A DNA stretch of 64,000 bases, taken from the NCBI RefSeq assembly GCF_900115655.1, contig NZ_FOXF01000003.1, positions 62,001-126,000 of the forward strand. The letters run 5' to 3'. The translations under genes were made by a program, and so were the position numbers. The DNA comes from Ruminobacter amylophilus (GTDB lineage Bacteria > Pseudomonadota > Gammaproteobacteria > Enterobacterales > Succinivibrionaceae). The notes beneath the pieces were generated by a model that worked only from the letters and a program-made list of their open reading frames with translations, searched no databases and was not told the origin of the DNA. Below are positions 8,858 through 16,852 of this stretch, piece by piece (position 1 is the first letter of the stretch; every line of letters begins with the position of its first letter).

Positions 8858-9841
8858 TTATTTGAGCAGAGCTTCAATCTTTTCCTTTTCGGCAAGATAA
8901 TCCGCGTATCTCTGTTTGATTACCTCATTGTTCTTCTTCATTCTGTCAATGCCTTTCTGCTGGCTGTCCTTAACCCAGCCGTCTGTTCTTCTTGCACTGA
9001 ATATTCTGTTTGAGCCTTTGATTCTTGCATTAAGTTCGTTGAGAGTGATTTCTCCGTAGGCCTTTTCGTTGCTCATGGCCTTCTGACAGTCAGAGCGGCA
9101 GGAAATGATTTCCTGAATTTCCTCACCGGGCTTCAAAGGAGAGAGGAACGGATATGCAAAATGTTCGATCTGATAAAGAGGAACATCTCTGCCCTCAGCC
9201 TTGATAACGATACTCATGTTGATGTCGGTAACAAAGAGACTGTCAGTGTTGTTCTTGAACGTCAGACTGATGTTCTTCGGATCTCCTTCAACTCTTCCCA
9301 GTGTTACGGCAATCTTGTTGAGCTTGTCTTCCTCGTAATCGGAGATGATAAGCTCCTGCAGGGAATCCGTGTTTACAAATTTTGCAGAAACGTCATTTCC
9401 GGTTTTAAGCAGATGATCAACCTGTCTAGTAAGTTCTGCAGCCTGTTTGCCTGCTTCCACCTTTTTGCTGATGTCTCCTGCAAATTCCAAATTGCGCTTC
9501 TGGTTGTTTTTATATGCGACAACCAGTTCCTCGTCACTGAGATTTCCGAGTGTGTCTGCGATGATTTCCTGAAAATCACTCTGACCGGAGAAGAAGCTGA
9601 TGAAATTCTTAACGTCCTGATTACCGCTCTTCTGAGCCATGATAATGATTTTCAGCTGTTCAAGTTCCTTGATGTCGGATCTGTTCAGATCCTTATCCTG
9701 AAGCATGGAAACGAAAGTTTTCACCTCGCTCTGGATGTCATTCATTATCTGCTTTGATTCGGTATCGGCTGCGAATGCGTTATACCAGCCTGAAAGAAGA
9801 ATTGATAATGGCAATGCGGTAAAGAGAATTTTTCTGATCAT
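8858..9841 (-). CDS. Secreted protein of unknown function
   Basis: 327 residues with a signal peptide (MIRKILFTALPLSILLSG, predicted cleavage after AFA near residue 24). The body is mostly helical and charged, with a beta-rich central part around SLTFKNNTDSLFVTDINMSI that resembles the 'SLLLTVKNNSRMPLSSVQLKI' part of the gene upstream. Its start codon overlaps the stop codon of that gene (TAATG), so the two are translationally coupled and probably work together in the periplasm. No family recognised. Confidence 0.75.
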   Translation of the reverse strand: MIRKILFTALPLSILLSGWYNAFAADTESKQIMNDIQSEVKTFVSMLQDKDLNRSDIKELEQLKIIIMAQKSGNQDVKNFISFFSGQSDFQEIIADTLGNLSDEELVVAYKNNQKRNLEFAGDISKKVEAGKQAAELTRQVDHLLKTGNDVSAKFVNTDSLQELIISDYEEDKLNKIAVTLGRVEGDPKNISLTFKNNTDSLFVTDINMSIVIKAEGRDVPLYQIEHFAYPFLSPLKPGEEIQEIISCRSDCQKAMSNEKAYGEITLNELNARIKGSNRIFSARRTDGWVKDSQQKGIDRMKKNNEVIKQRYADYLAEKEKIEALLK

Positions 9842-10773
9842 TATTTGTTCTCCTCTGATAAGGATGAAATAACACCGTTGATCCTGTCTATGGCCTGATC
9901 TGTTATCTCAGTATATGAAGCACAGAGATCCTTTACGATGGTGTCCTGACCGTTGATGGAATAGTAGTAGTTCTTTCTTTCGTCGCTGAAGGCCTGATAA
10001 TCACTCATTTCCGTAGAGAAGAAACGATTTGAATAAGGATCGTATATATTTATGTCGATATCCTTTTTATCGTTAACATCATAAAATGAATAGTATACAG
10101 GGTAGCAGTCATAACCTTCACTGAGCAGGTCTGCAGAGTGTGATGTTATTTCCAGTGTGGACTGTTCACCCGGTGCCACTCCTCCCGGAATCTTCGCATG
10201 GTCTGAAAGATGTCTGTCTATTTTCAACTGCACTGAGCTCAGAGGCATTCTGCTGTTGTTTTTAACTGTTAACAGAAGGGAATTCTTTTTGTTTGGATTG
10301 GCCTGACAGGTGTATTCGATACCAGAGAAAAGTTCTTCGTCTCTCTTTATTCTTGCCAGAGTTTCCTTCTGATAATCACTCAGTTCTTTTTTTTCAGTCC
10401 CGTTGAGACGGTTGCAGACACCGGACAGATCTGAGTAGTTAAAGCCTGATTTGGTGTTTTCGATCCATAACTTAAGAGGGGTTACATTGATATTGTTTCT
10501 TATGTATTTTTCCTTCCAGTCGTTTCTTACGATCCTGATGATTTCGGAAGCCTTTCTGCCGTCTATCACTTTGCGCTGGTTTTCTGAACCGTTGTACCAG
10601 CTGATAAAGGCGATTTTATCTTCAGCGTCCAGACTGTTGAGCATGTCCTTAAGGCTTTCTTTTACCTCTTCTTTTGAACCGCTGAGATTCAGAGTCGGAT
10701 CTCCGCATCCGGTGATGAAGAGAGGCAGGAACATTCCTGCTCCGATGATTGCTGATAATATGTTTTTCTTCAT
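9841..10773 (-). CDS. Predicted lipoprotein of unknown function
   Basis: 310 residues. Signal peptide with lipobox FITGC near residue 23. Just after it, SKEEVKESLKDMLNSLDAEDKIAF resembles the N-terminal region of small DUF6694-type lipoproteins, which is only a weak hint. The central part SLLLTVKNNSRMPLSSVQLKI looks like an Ig-like beta sandwich and has a counterpart in the coupled gene downstream. Middle gene of a three-gene minus-strand unit. Confidence 0.75.
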   Translation of the reverse strand: MKKNILSAIIGAGMFLPLFITGCGDPTLNLSGSKEEVKESLKDMLNSLDAEDKIAFISWYNGSENQRKVIDGRKASEIIRIVRNDWKEKYIRNNINVTPLKLWIENTKSGFNYSDLSGVCNRLNGTEKKELSDYQKETLARIKRDEELFSGIEYTCQANPNKKNSLLLTVKNNSRMPLSSVQLKIDRHLSDHAKIPGGVAPGEQSTLEITSHSADLLSEGYDCYPVYYSFYDVNDKKDIDINIYDPYSNRFFSTEMSDYQAFSDERKNYYYSINGQDTIVKDLCASYTEITDQAIDRINGVISSLSEENK

Positions 10774-10813
10774 GATTATTTAAATTCCGTTTCAATATGT
10801 TAAAACATGTCTG

Positions 10814-11545
10814 TTAGAGACTCATGTTTCTGCGGACTGCCGGTTTTGCAGTATTCTCTGCCGGAGTCTGTGCCGGAGTCTGTGCCGGTGCTGCAACAGG
10901 CTGTTCCACCTTTTTGGCTACAGATGCTGCAGGAGTAACTACGGTTGCAGTAGCTGATTTACCTGAAGATGCGGTTTTGCTTTTAACGTTTTCCGCTTTG
11001 GCAGCGGCCAGACGTCTGGCTCTTTCCTGTTCAGCCTTTCTCTGCTGAGCCTCAAGCTCCTGTTTCTTCTTTTTGTCCTTTATCAGATTTTCAACGTCTT
11101 CACGGATTTTTCTCAGATCCTCAACGGCAAACTTCTGCTTCTCGGCTTCGAGAATGTCTTCGCAGCCTTTCTGTGAATAGCAGGTGTATTCAGCTACGTT
11201 TCTGAGAATTCCGTCAGGTGAATATGCAAAAATATTCAGTTCGTAGTACGCATGATCTCCGTTGAGCAGAGGACTGAAACTGAAGGTATATACTCCGAGT
11301 CTGTGAATGTAATCCTTTGGCTTGATTTCCGGAATATTTGTCAGAATATATGTTATTTCCTTTTCATCTATGGCCGGAAAAGTCTCCCATGGTTCTCCGA
11401 GTTTTGCTTTTACGGCAGATTCGGTATCCTGACCGATGGTGAACTGATTTACTTCTTCCGATGACAGATGCGTGCCGGCACAGCCGGAAAGCAGTAATGA
11501 AACAATTGCTGAACACAGCAGTTTGCTTTTAATGTTTATGATCAT
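10814..11545 (-). CDS. Lipoprotein with BamE/SmpA-like N-terminal domain and basic coiled-coil tail
   Basis: 243 residues. Lipobox LLSGC near residue 22. The segment FTIGQDTESAVKAKLGEP is typical of the start of BamE/OmlA-type domains. Residues 125-180 form a charged helix rich in K, E, Q and R. The C-terminus is low-complexity (Ala/Pro/Thr with a repeated AQTP) and probably unstructured. First gene of a unit of three envelope proteins, 40 bases ahead of the next. BamE itself works in outer-membrane protein assembly; whether this one does is unknown. Confidence 0.7.
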   Translation of the reverse strand: MIINIKSKLLCSAIVSLLLSGCAGTHLSSEEVNQFTIGQDTESAVKAKLGEPWETFPAIDEKEITYILTNIPEIKPKDYIHRLGVYTFSFSPLLNGDHAYYELNIFAYSPDGILRNVAEYTCYSQKGCEDILEAEKQKFAVEDLRKIREDVENLIKDKKKKQELEAQQRKAEQERARRLAAAKAENVKSKTASSGKSATATVVTPAASVAKKVEQPVAAPAQTPAQTPAENTAKPAVRRNMSL

Positions 11546-11948
11546 GAGTTTCCCTTTTTCAATGATTGTGTTGGGTTTTAGATACTTTGTGAAATATGTA
11601 GTTAATGCTTTAATTATATTTTTTATGTATATGTTTTTTTATTCAGCATAGCTATTTTATAATAACTATGATCATTTTTGTTGTTTTTTTGTAAAAAACG
11701 TTCTGTCAGAATTGTTCTCATATTTGCAGCGTGCAGAACCCGGGCATCGTTACACACCGTTTTACGGCGAATAAGGAACCAGTCCTGAACTGTCCTGGAT
11801 ACATGTCAGTTCTGATATGTTACAATATAGGAACAGAGATCGGCGTGGTGAAAACACCTGTTTTTCGGAGATACGCACGGTGCGTCAATCTGAAAAGAGG
11901 TGCGCTGACTTATCTGCAGTCTGAACAGACAGGTTTATAGGAGTACGG
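11546..11948. other. Intergenic region with divergent promoters
   Basis: AT-rich between 11570 and 11700, where the promoter of the minus-strand lipoprotein unit should lie. The kdsD promoter candidate is at 11818-11826. No gene seen. Confidence 0.45.
11818..11826 (+). promoter_or_regulatory. Possible extended -10 of kdsD promoter
   Basis: TGT followed by TACAAT, about 120 bases before the kdsD start. A matching -35 is poor, which is common for extended -10 promoters. Confidence 0.35.
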
Positions 11949-12908
11949 ATGAATACCATTAAAGAAGTTGTAGAAAAGGAAATTGAACATCTTAAGATTT
12001 TTGCCGCACATCTGGATGAGCCTGAATATCAGAAAGCTCTGGATCTGATTCAGGCATGCAAAGGCAAAATAGTGGTTACCGGGGTTGGAAAATCCGGTCA
12101 CGTGGCTTCTAAAATCGCCGCCACCATGGCAAGTACCGGAACTCCTGCGTTTTTCGTTCATCCGGGAGAGGCCTGTCACGGAGACCTGGGCATGATTCAG
12201 CCGAACGATCTGGTGATAGCCATTTCCCATTCAGGTGAAAGCTCTGAAATAATGACAATTCTTCCTATTGTAAAAAGCAGGGGAATAAAGATCATCACCA
12301 TTACTTCAAAGCCTCAGTCTTCAATGGCTCTTATTTCCGATGTCCATCTCTGCACCTATATTACTGAGGAGGCGGGGAGACTTAATCTTGCCCCGACATC
12401 CAGTACCACCACTACAATGGTTTTAGGTGACGGCATCGCCATAGCTCTTGCCGAAAGAAACAATTTCACGCCGATAGATTTCGCGGCAAGTCATCCCGGC
12501 GGAGCCCTGGGTAAAAGACTCCTGGTTCATAACAGAAACGTTATGCATACCGGTTCAGAAATTCCGTTTGCAAGACTGGATAACACGCTCGGTGAGGCGA
12601 TTCTTGAGGTAAGCGAGAAAAAACTCGGCTTTGTAATTGTTCTTGATGCCGAAGACAGACTGTACGGAGTGTTCACCGACGGTGACATCAGAAGAGCGTT
12701 TACCAGCGGATTTGATTTCAGAACCGCAAAGGTGAGCGATGTAATCAAGAAGGGCTGTTACACGGTTAAGGAGGATCAGATGGCTTATGATTCTCTGGTT
12801 CTTATGGAAGAGAAAAAGGTCACCACCATGGTCGTGGTTGATGGCAACAACAGAGTAGTGGGGGCTTTCAATATTCATGATCTGTTCCAGTCGGGAATCA
12901 GAAAGTAG
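11949..12908 (+). CDS. kdsD: D-arabinose 5-phosphate isomerase (KdsD/GutQ/KpsF family)
   Basis: Converts ribulose 5-phosphate to arabinose 5-phosphate, the first step towards Kdo for lipopolysaccharide. 319 residues, close to the 328 of E. coli KdsD. The SIS domain carries VTGVGKSGHVASKIA (about 42-56), the SHSGES phosphate-binding loop near 95, and FAASHPGGALGKRLL near 178-193. Two CBS domains follow (about 206-260 and 268-319). The gene has GGAG before its ATG. It stands alone with its own terminator rather than next to kdsC or lpt genes, as it does in E. coli. Confidence 0.93.
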   Translation: MNTIKEVVEKEIEHLKIFAAHLDEPEYQKALDLIQACKGKIVVTGVGKSGHVASKIAATMASTGTPAFFVHPGEACHGDLGMIQPNDLVIAISHSGESSEIMTILPIVKSRGIKIITITSKPQSSMALISDVHLCTYITEEAGRLNLAPTSSTTTTMVLGDGIAIALAERNNFTPIDFAASHPGGALGKRLLVHNRNVMHTGSEIPFARLDNTLGEAILEVSEKKLGFVIVLDAEDRLYGVFTDGDIRRAFTSGFDFRTAKVSDVIKKGCYTVKEDQMAYDSLVLMEEKKVTTMVVVDGNNRVVGAFNIHDLFQSGIRK

Positions 12909-12987
12909 GAATTTAAAGTTCTGTATGTAAATGATGCGGAACAGCCTCTGCAGAATTATTGATTTCCACTTCAGGAGATAAAAGACA

Positions 12988-13023
12988 GAAACCGGCAAGG
13001 ATGCATTTGCCGGTTTCTTTTAT
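12988..13023 (+). terminator. Rho-independent terminator of kdsD
   Basis: Arms GAAACCGGCAA (12988-12998) and TTGCCGGTTTC (13007-13017), eight-base loop, then TTTTATCTT. Confidence 0.85.
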
Positions 13024-13085
13024 CTTAGCATTACAGTACAGATGCTGGAATGAGACAGTCTGTACTTAAGCCTACTTCTGCATGA

Positions 13086-13406
13086 CTACTGCAGATAGAT
13101 TCCGTCCGGATTCACTATCTCCGGAGTGTTTCTGTACTTTGTCAGAACTCCGTCAGCACATACGTTCTTTGAACGGTACTTGTGAAGATTGCCGTAGTCG
13201 TTGTTTGTAACGTAAACAGTGAATGTCTGTTCAGGGTAGTTCTTATCGAAATTGATAAAAACCTGCTGTTTTTTCTGTATCACATTTGCCACATGACCAC
13301 ATACCGTCTGATATTCTCCTATGTGGTTTATGGCGTCAGTAGTGGCAATACCTGCCTGTGCTGACGTGCTGAACAGCAATGTTGAGAGAATTATTTTGTT
13401 TTTCAT
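13086..13406 (-). CDS. Small secreted protein, possible OB-fold
   Basis: 106 residues from ATG 13406, chosen over a TTG at 13418 because GGAAA lies six bases upstream. A signal peptide (MKNKIILSTLLFSTSAQA) is followed by DAINHIGEYQTVCGHVANV, a middle strand QVFINFDKNYP, and a conserved-looking VCADGVLTKYRNTPEIVNP. This pattern fits the periplasmic OB-fold proteins that resemble nucleic-acid-binding domains, with two cysteines (in VCGH and VCADG) placed to form a disulfide. Function unknown. Confidence 0.7.
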   Translation of the reverse strand: MKNKIILSTLLFSTSAQAGIATTDAINHIGEYQTVCGHVANVIQKKQQVFINFDKNYPEQTFTVYVTNNDYGNLHKYRSKNVCADGVLTKYRNTPEIVNPDGIYLQ

Positions 13407-13852
13407 GTAAGTTTCCAAAAAAAGAATTAATGTATATTCTTGTAATAATTATTATTAAATTTATGTACGTGAATTCCACGACACGCGGATTATACCACTT
13501 TTTTTAAAAAAGTGTGATATCTGTTCATTATTTGATTAAATGAAATAAATAATAGGTACAAAATATATAAAACAGTTTGTTATTTCCGGTTATAGTTCAA
13601 TTTTATATATTAAAATCATGATTCCGGTGCCTGCCAGGATAACCGTTTATTTTTCCTGCGATGAAGGTGAAATATTCATGAACTCCATGAGTCATGCCAT
13701 AGCCAATGAATTTGAAAAATAATTATCTTTTTTTTATAAAAATGACTGCGTTTTTTCTGCGAGGATAAATATTACGCAATTGCAGTTTTTTACTTGATTA
13801 TGGCTGAAATGACCTTATGTTTAAAATGAAGGTTATTTTAGGAGACCATATC
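13407..13852. other. AT-rich intergenic region with palindrome and a possible tiny ORF
   Basis: Contains the near-perfect palindrome CACTTTTTT/AAAAAAGTG (about 13496-13514). An open frame of 34 codons at 13618-13722 (MIPVPARITVYFSC..) has no ribosome binding site. TATA-rich stretches at 13420-13470 and 13555-13615 could serve either neighbour. Confidence 0.4.
13618..13722 (+). CDS. Doubtful 34-codon ORF
   Basis: ATG to TAA, encoding MIPVPARITVYFSCDEGE and a helical end. Codon use looks gene-like, yet there is no Shine-Dalgarno sequence and the ATG sits in an AT-rich stretch. It could be a leaderless small protein, a remnant of a gene, or chance. Confidence 0.15.
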   Translation: MIPVPARITVYFSCDEGEIFMNSMSHAIANEFEK

Positions 13853-15271
13853 ATGTCAGATGCAAAAACAAAGCAGAAGGAACTTCTGTGGGATTTTCCT
13901 GCTGCCTATAAGAATAAAAGTTACGATGCCGCTGATGTAAGCAGCTTTGCGGAAAAATACAAGACATATCTTGATAGCTGCAAGACAGAAAGGGAATTTG
14001 TCAAATATGCCGAACCTTTCCTTAAGGAACACGGTTATGTTCCGTTTGAATCCGCGGCGGAAGAGGTAAGGAACGGCACGAAAACGCTGAAGCAGGGTGA
14101 CAAGCTGTATTTTGTAAACAGAAAGAAAGCTCTCATCATGTGTACCATCGGTTCCCGTCCTATAAATGACGGTTTGAGAATCACCGTTTCTCACGTCGAT
14201 TCACCAAGACTTGATCTCAAGCCGTTCCCTGTTTCCGAAGACAGTGACATTGCTTATCTCAAGACTCATTATTACGGCGGTATCAGAAAATATCAGTGGG
14301 TTACCATCCCTCTAGCACTGCACGGTGTGGTTGTTAAGAAGGACGGTTCGTCAGTTGAAGTGTCCATAGGTGAAAATCCTCAGGATCCGGTACTCTATAT
14401 AAGCGATCTGCTGCCTCATCTCGGACAGGAACAGAGTGAACGCAAGCTTAAGGACGGCATAAAGGGCGAAGAGTTAAAGGCCATTGCCGCCACCATTCCT
14501 TTTATGGACGATACTGACGAAGTTATTCAGAATGGCGTTAAGCTTAACCTTCTGCATCTTCTTAATGAAAAATACGGCTTTACCGAAAAGGACTTCCTGA
14601 CTGCAGAGCTTTCTCTTGTTCCTGCATATAATGCAAGGGATGTGGGGCTCGACAGAAGTCTGGTAGGTTCCTACGGACAGGATGACCGTGTATGCGCCTT
14701 CGGCGCCTTCATGGCGGAACTTGAAGCTGACAAACCTGAATACACCACACTTACCGTGTTCGCCGACAAGGAAGAAATAGGTTCCTACGGTCCTACAGGT
14801 ATGAGTTCAGATTTCATGCTGAATTTCATTGAAGATCTTACCGAGGTCATGGGTGGAAATGTAAACAGGGTACTTCGTGCTTCAAATGCTCTGTCAACAG
14901 ATGTTGATGCTGCCTATGATCCTGTTTTTTCAAGTGTGTACGACAAGCAGAACAGCTGTCAGCTGAACAGAGGATGCGTAATAACCAAGTATACAGGTGC
15001 CCGCGGCAAGTCAGGCAGTAACGATGCCAGTGCCGAACTTATGTCCATGGTAACCCGTATCCTTGATGAAAATAACGTAAGCTGGCAGATAGGTGAATTA
15101 GGCGCTGTGGATGTCGGCGGTGGCGGAACCGTTGCTCTGTATATCGCCCGTTTTGACATTAATGTAGTGGATGTCGGCGTGCCTATTCTGGCAATGCACT
15201 CTCCGTTTGAACTGGCTGCAAAATATGATATTTACAGTCTGTACAGGGCAGTGGCCGCATTCTACAGATAA
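13853..15271 (+). CDS. M18 family aminopeptidase
   Basis: 472 residues. A cytosolic zinc metallopeptidase that removes N-terminal residues, typically acidic ones. Metal-site segments are visible: SHVDSPRLDLKP (the first His and Asp), a DDRVCAFGAF segment with the bridging Asp, TVFADKEEIGSYGPTG (catalytic Glu pair), and the C-terminal MHSPFELAAKYDIYSLYRA. The ATG at 13853 follows TAGGAGA by eight bases; an upstream ATG at 13817 has no such site. Monocistronic, with two terminators behind it. Confidence 0.9.
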   Translation: MSDAKTKQKELLWDFPAAYKNKSYDAADVSSFAEKYKTYLDSCKTEREFVKYAEPFLKEHGYVPFESAAEEVRNGTKTLKQGDKLYFVNRKKALIMCTIGSRPINDGLRITVSHVDSPRLDLKPFPVSEDSDIAYLKTHYYGGIRKYQWVTIPLALHGVVVKKDGSSVEVSIGENPQDPVLYISDLLPHLGQEQSERKLKDGIKGEELKAIAATIPFMDDTDEVIQNGVKLNLLHLLNEKYGFTEKDFLTAELSLVPAYNARDVGLDRSLVGSYGQDDRVCAFGAFMAELEADKPEYTTLTVFADKEEIGSYGPTGMSSDFMLNFIEDLTEVMGGNVNRVLRASNALSTDVDAAYDPVFSSVYDKQNSCQLNRGCVITKYTGARGKSGSNDASAELMSMVTRILDENNVSWQIGELGAVDVGGGGTVALYIARFDINVVDVGVPILAMHSPFELAAKYDIYSLYRAVAAFYR

Positions 15272-15283
15272 TGAAGATATAAG

Positions 15284-15316
15284 ACAGAGGTCTCTTTATG
15301 CCTGACCTCTGTTTTG
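15284..15316 (+). terminator. First terminator after M18 aminopeptidase
   Basis: Arms ACAGAGGTC (15284-15292) and GACCTCTGT (15304-15312), then TTTT. Confidence 0.75.
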
Positions 15317-15352
15317 CAGTCCTTATATACTTATATAATTAAGGAATACGGA

Positions 15353-15377
15353 TCCGGACTTTTGTCCGGATTTTTTT
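15353..15377 (+). terminator. Second, tandem terminator
   Basis: Arms TCCGGAC (15353-15359) and GTCCGGA (15364-15370), a four-T loop, then seven T's. Confidence 0.85.
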
Positions 15378-15709
15378 CCTGTATGTCCGGATTTCGGGAA
15401 TTATCTGTTTTTTGCTCAGCCGGAGGGTGTATACATATATATGTATGACTCCGTATTATGCCGGGGGCTGGTATTTGTCATAAAAGGATTTAGAAAAAAC
15501 TGTACCGGAAGCTGTTTTTGCTGATTTGTTTTAGTTCAAAAAAGCATAAAACGTGAAGCAGTTTGCATTTTTATCTTGATAAAAATAGCTAATAGTATAA
15601 AATGCTTAAGATTTAAGAAGATTTTTGTTATTGAGGCATGTTTTTTTGCCCGGTAACAGGAATTTTATTTCATAAAGTAGTAAAAATAGTAAGTATTCCG
15701 GAGGTCATC
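15378..15709. other. carAB upstream region
   Basis: Holds a perfect 16-base palindrome ATACATATATATGTAT at 15431-15446 and an AT-rich inverted repeat TTTTTATC/GATAAAAA around 15569-15586. A possible promoter is TTGATA (15576-15581) with TATAAA (15596-15601), but the 14-base spacing is poor. Pyrimidine or arginine control sites would be expected here; I could not recognise an ArgR box. Confidence 0.4.
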
Positions 15710-16852
15710 TTGACTCATTCTGCATTACTAGTGTTGGAAGATGGCACAGTATTCAGGGGTGTTTCATTTGGCGCTAAAGGCTGCGCTGTTGGTGAAGTAG
15801 TATTCAATACTTCAATGACTGGATATCAGGAAATTTTAACCGATCCTTCATATTCCAGACAGATTGTAACACTCACATATCCTCATATCGGTAATTATGG
15901 TTGTAACGAAGAAGATGAGGAGTCCCCAAAAATTCATCCTCAGGGTTTAGTAATCCGCGATCTTCCTCTGTTAGCTTCTAATTTTAGAAGTCAGTGTTCC
16001 CTTTCAGATTATCTTGTTAAGCACAACGTAGTAGGTATCTGCGACATCGATACCCGCAAGCTTACCAGAATTCTTCGTGAAAAGGGCGCTCAGGCCGGCT
16101 GCATTTTATCCTGTGATGATCTGAATGAAGAAGAGGCTTTACGTCTTGCTAAGGATTTCCCTGGCTTAAAGGGAATGGATCTGGCCAAGGAAGTTACCTG
16201 TGATGCTCCATATGAATGGACTCAGGGTACCTGGTCTTTAGGTAAAGGTCACAAGGAACAGAAAGCCGAAGACCTTCCATATCACGTAGTAGCATACGAT
16301 TTCGGTGTTAAGAGAAATATTTTAAGAATGCTCGCAGACAGAGGCTGTCGTCTTACTGTTGTTCCTGCAACAACTCCTGCTTCTGAAGTGCTTGCCATGA
16401 ATCCTGATGGGGTATTCCTTTCAAACGGTCCTGGGGATCCGGAACCTTGTACCTATGCTCAGGAAGCTATCAGAGAAATTCTTGATCATAATATCCCTAC
16501 ATTCGGTATCTGTCTCGGTCACCAGCTCCTCGGCCTTGCCAGCGGTGCAAAGACCATTAAGATGAAGTTCGGTCACCACGGTGCCAACCATCCTGTAAAG
16601 GATCTTTCAGACAATACTGTAATGATTTCATCACAGAACCATGGCTTTGCCGTGGACAAGGATACACTTCCATCATGCCTGAAGGTAACTCATGTATCTC
16701 TCTTTGATGGCAGTTTACAGGGTATTGAACGTACTGATAAGCCTGCATTCAGCTTCCAGGGACACCCTGAAGCAAGTCCGGGCCCTCATGACGTATCAGG
16801 TTTATTCGATCATTTCATAGATTTAATTAAGGCACATCGTCAGGGTAAGTAA
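15710..16852 (+). CDS. carA: Carbamoyl-phosphate synthase small chain
   Basis: Glutaminase subunit that hands ammonia to CarB to make carbamoyl phosphate for pyrimidines and arginine. 380 residues against 382 in E. coli, with near-identical blocks such as [10 protein letters not shown] and [17 protein letters not shown]. The class I amidotransferase nucleophile is C268 in [10 protein letters not shown]; the His-Glu pair sits in [10 protein letters not shown] near the C-terminus. The start is a TTG at 15710, five bases after GGAGG (15700-15704); it lines up exactly with the E. coli start, whereas the open frame extends 24 codons upstream without conservation. The carA stop abuts the carB ATG. 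Confidence 0.96.
   Translation: MTHSALLVLEDGTVFRGVSFGAKGCAVGEVVFNTSMTGYQEILTDPSYSRQIVTLTYPHIGNYGCNEEDEESPKIHPQGLVIRDLPLLASNFRSQCSLSDYLVKHNVVGICDIDTRKLTRILREKGAQAGCILSCDDLNEEEALRLAKDFPGLKGMDLAKEVTCDAPYEWTQGTWSLGKGHKEQKAEDLPYHVVAYDFGVKRNILRMLADRGCRLTVVPATTPASEVLAMNPDGVFLSNGPGDPEPCTYAQEAIREILDHNIPTFGICLGHQLLGLASGAKTIKMKFGHHGANHPVKDLSDNTVMISSQNHGFAVDKDTLPSCLKVTHVSLFDGSLQGIERTDKPAFSFQGHPEASPGPHDVSGLFDHFIDLIKAHRQGK

Noticed and set aside
11731-11940. 69-codon frame upstream of kdsD
   Set aside because: Overlaps the likely kdsD promoter and lacks a ribosome binding site.
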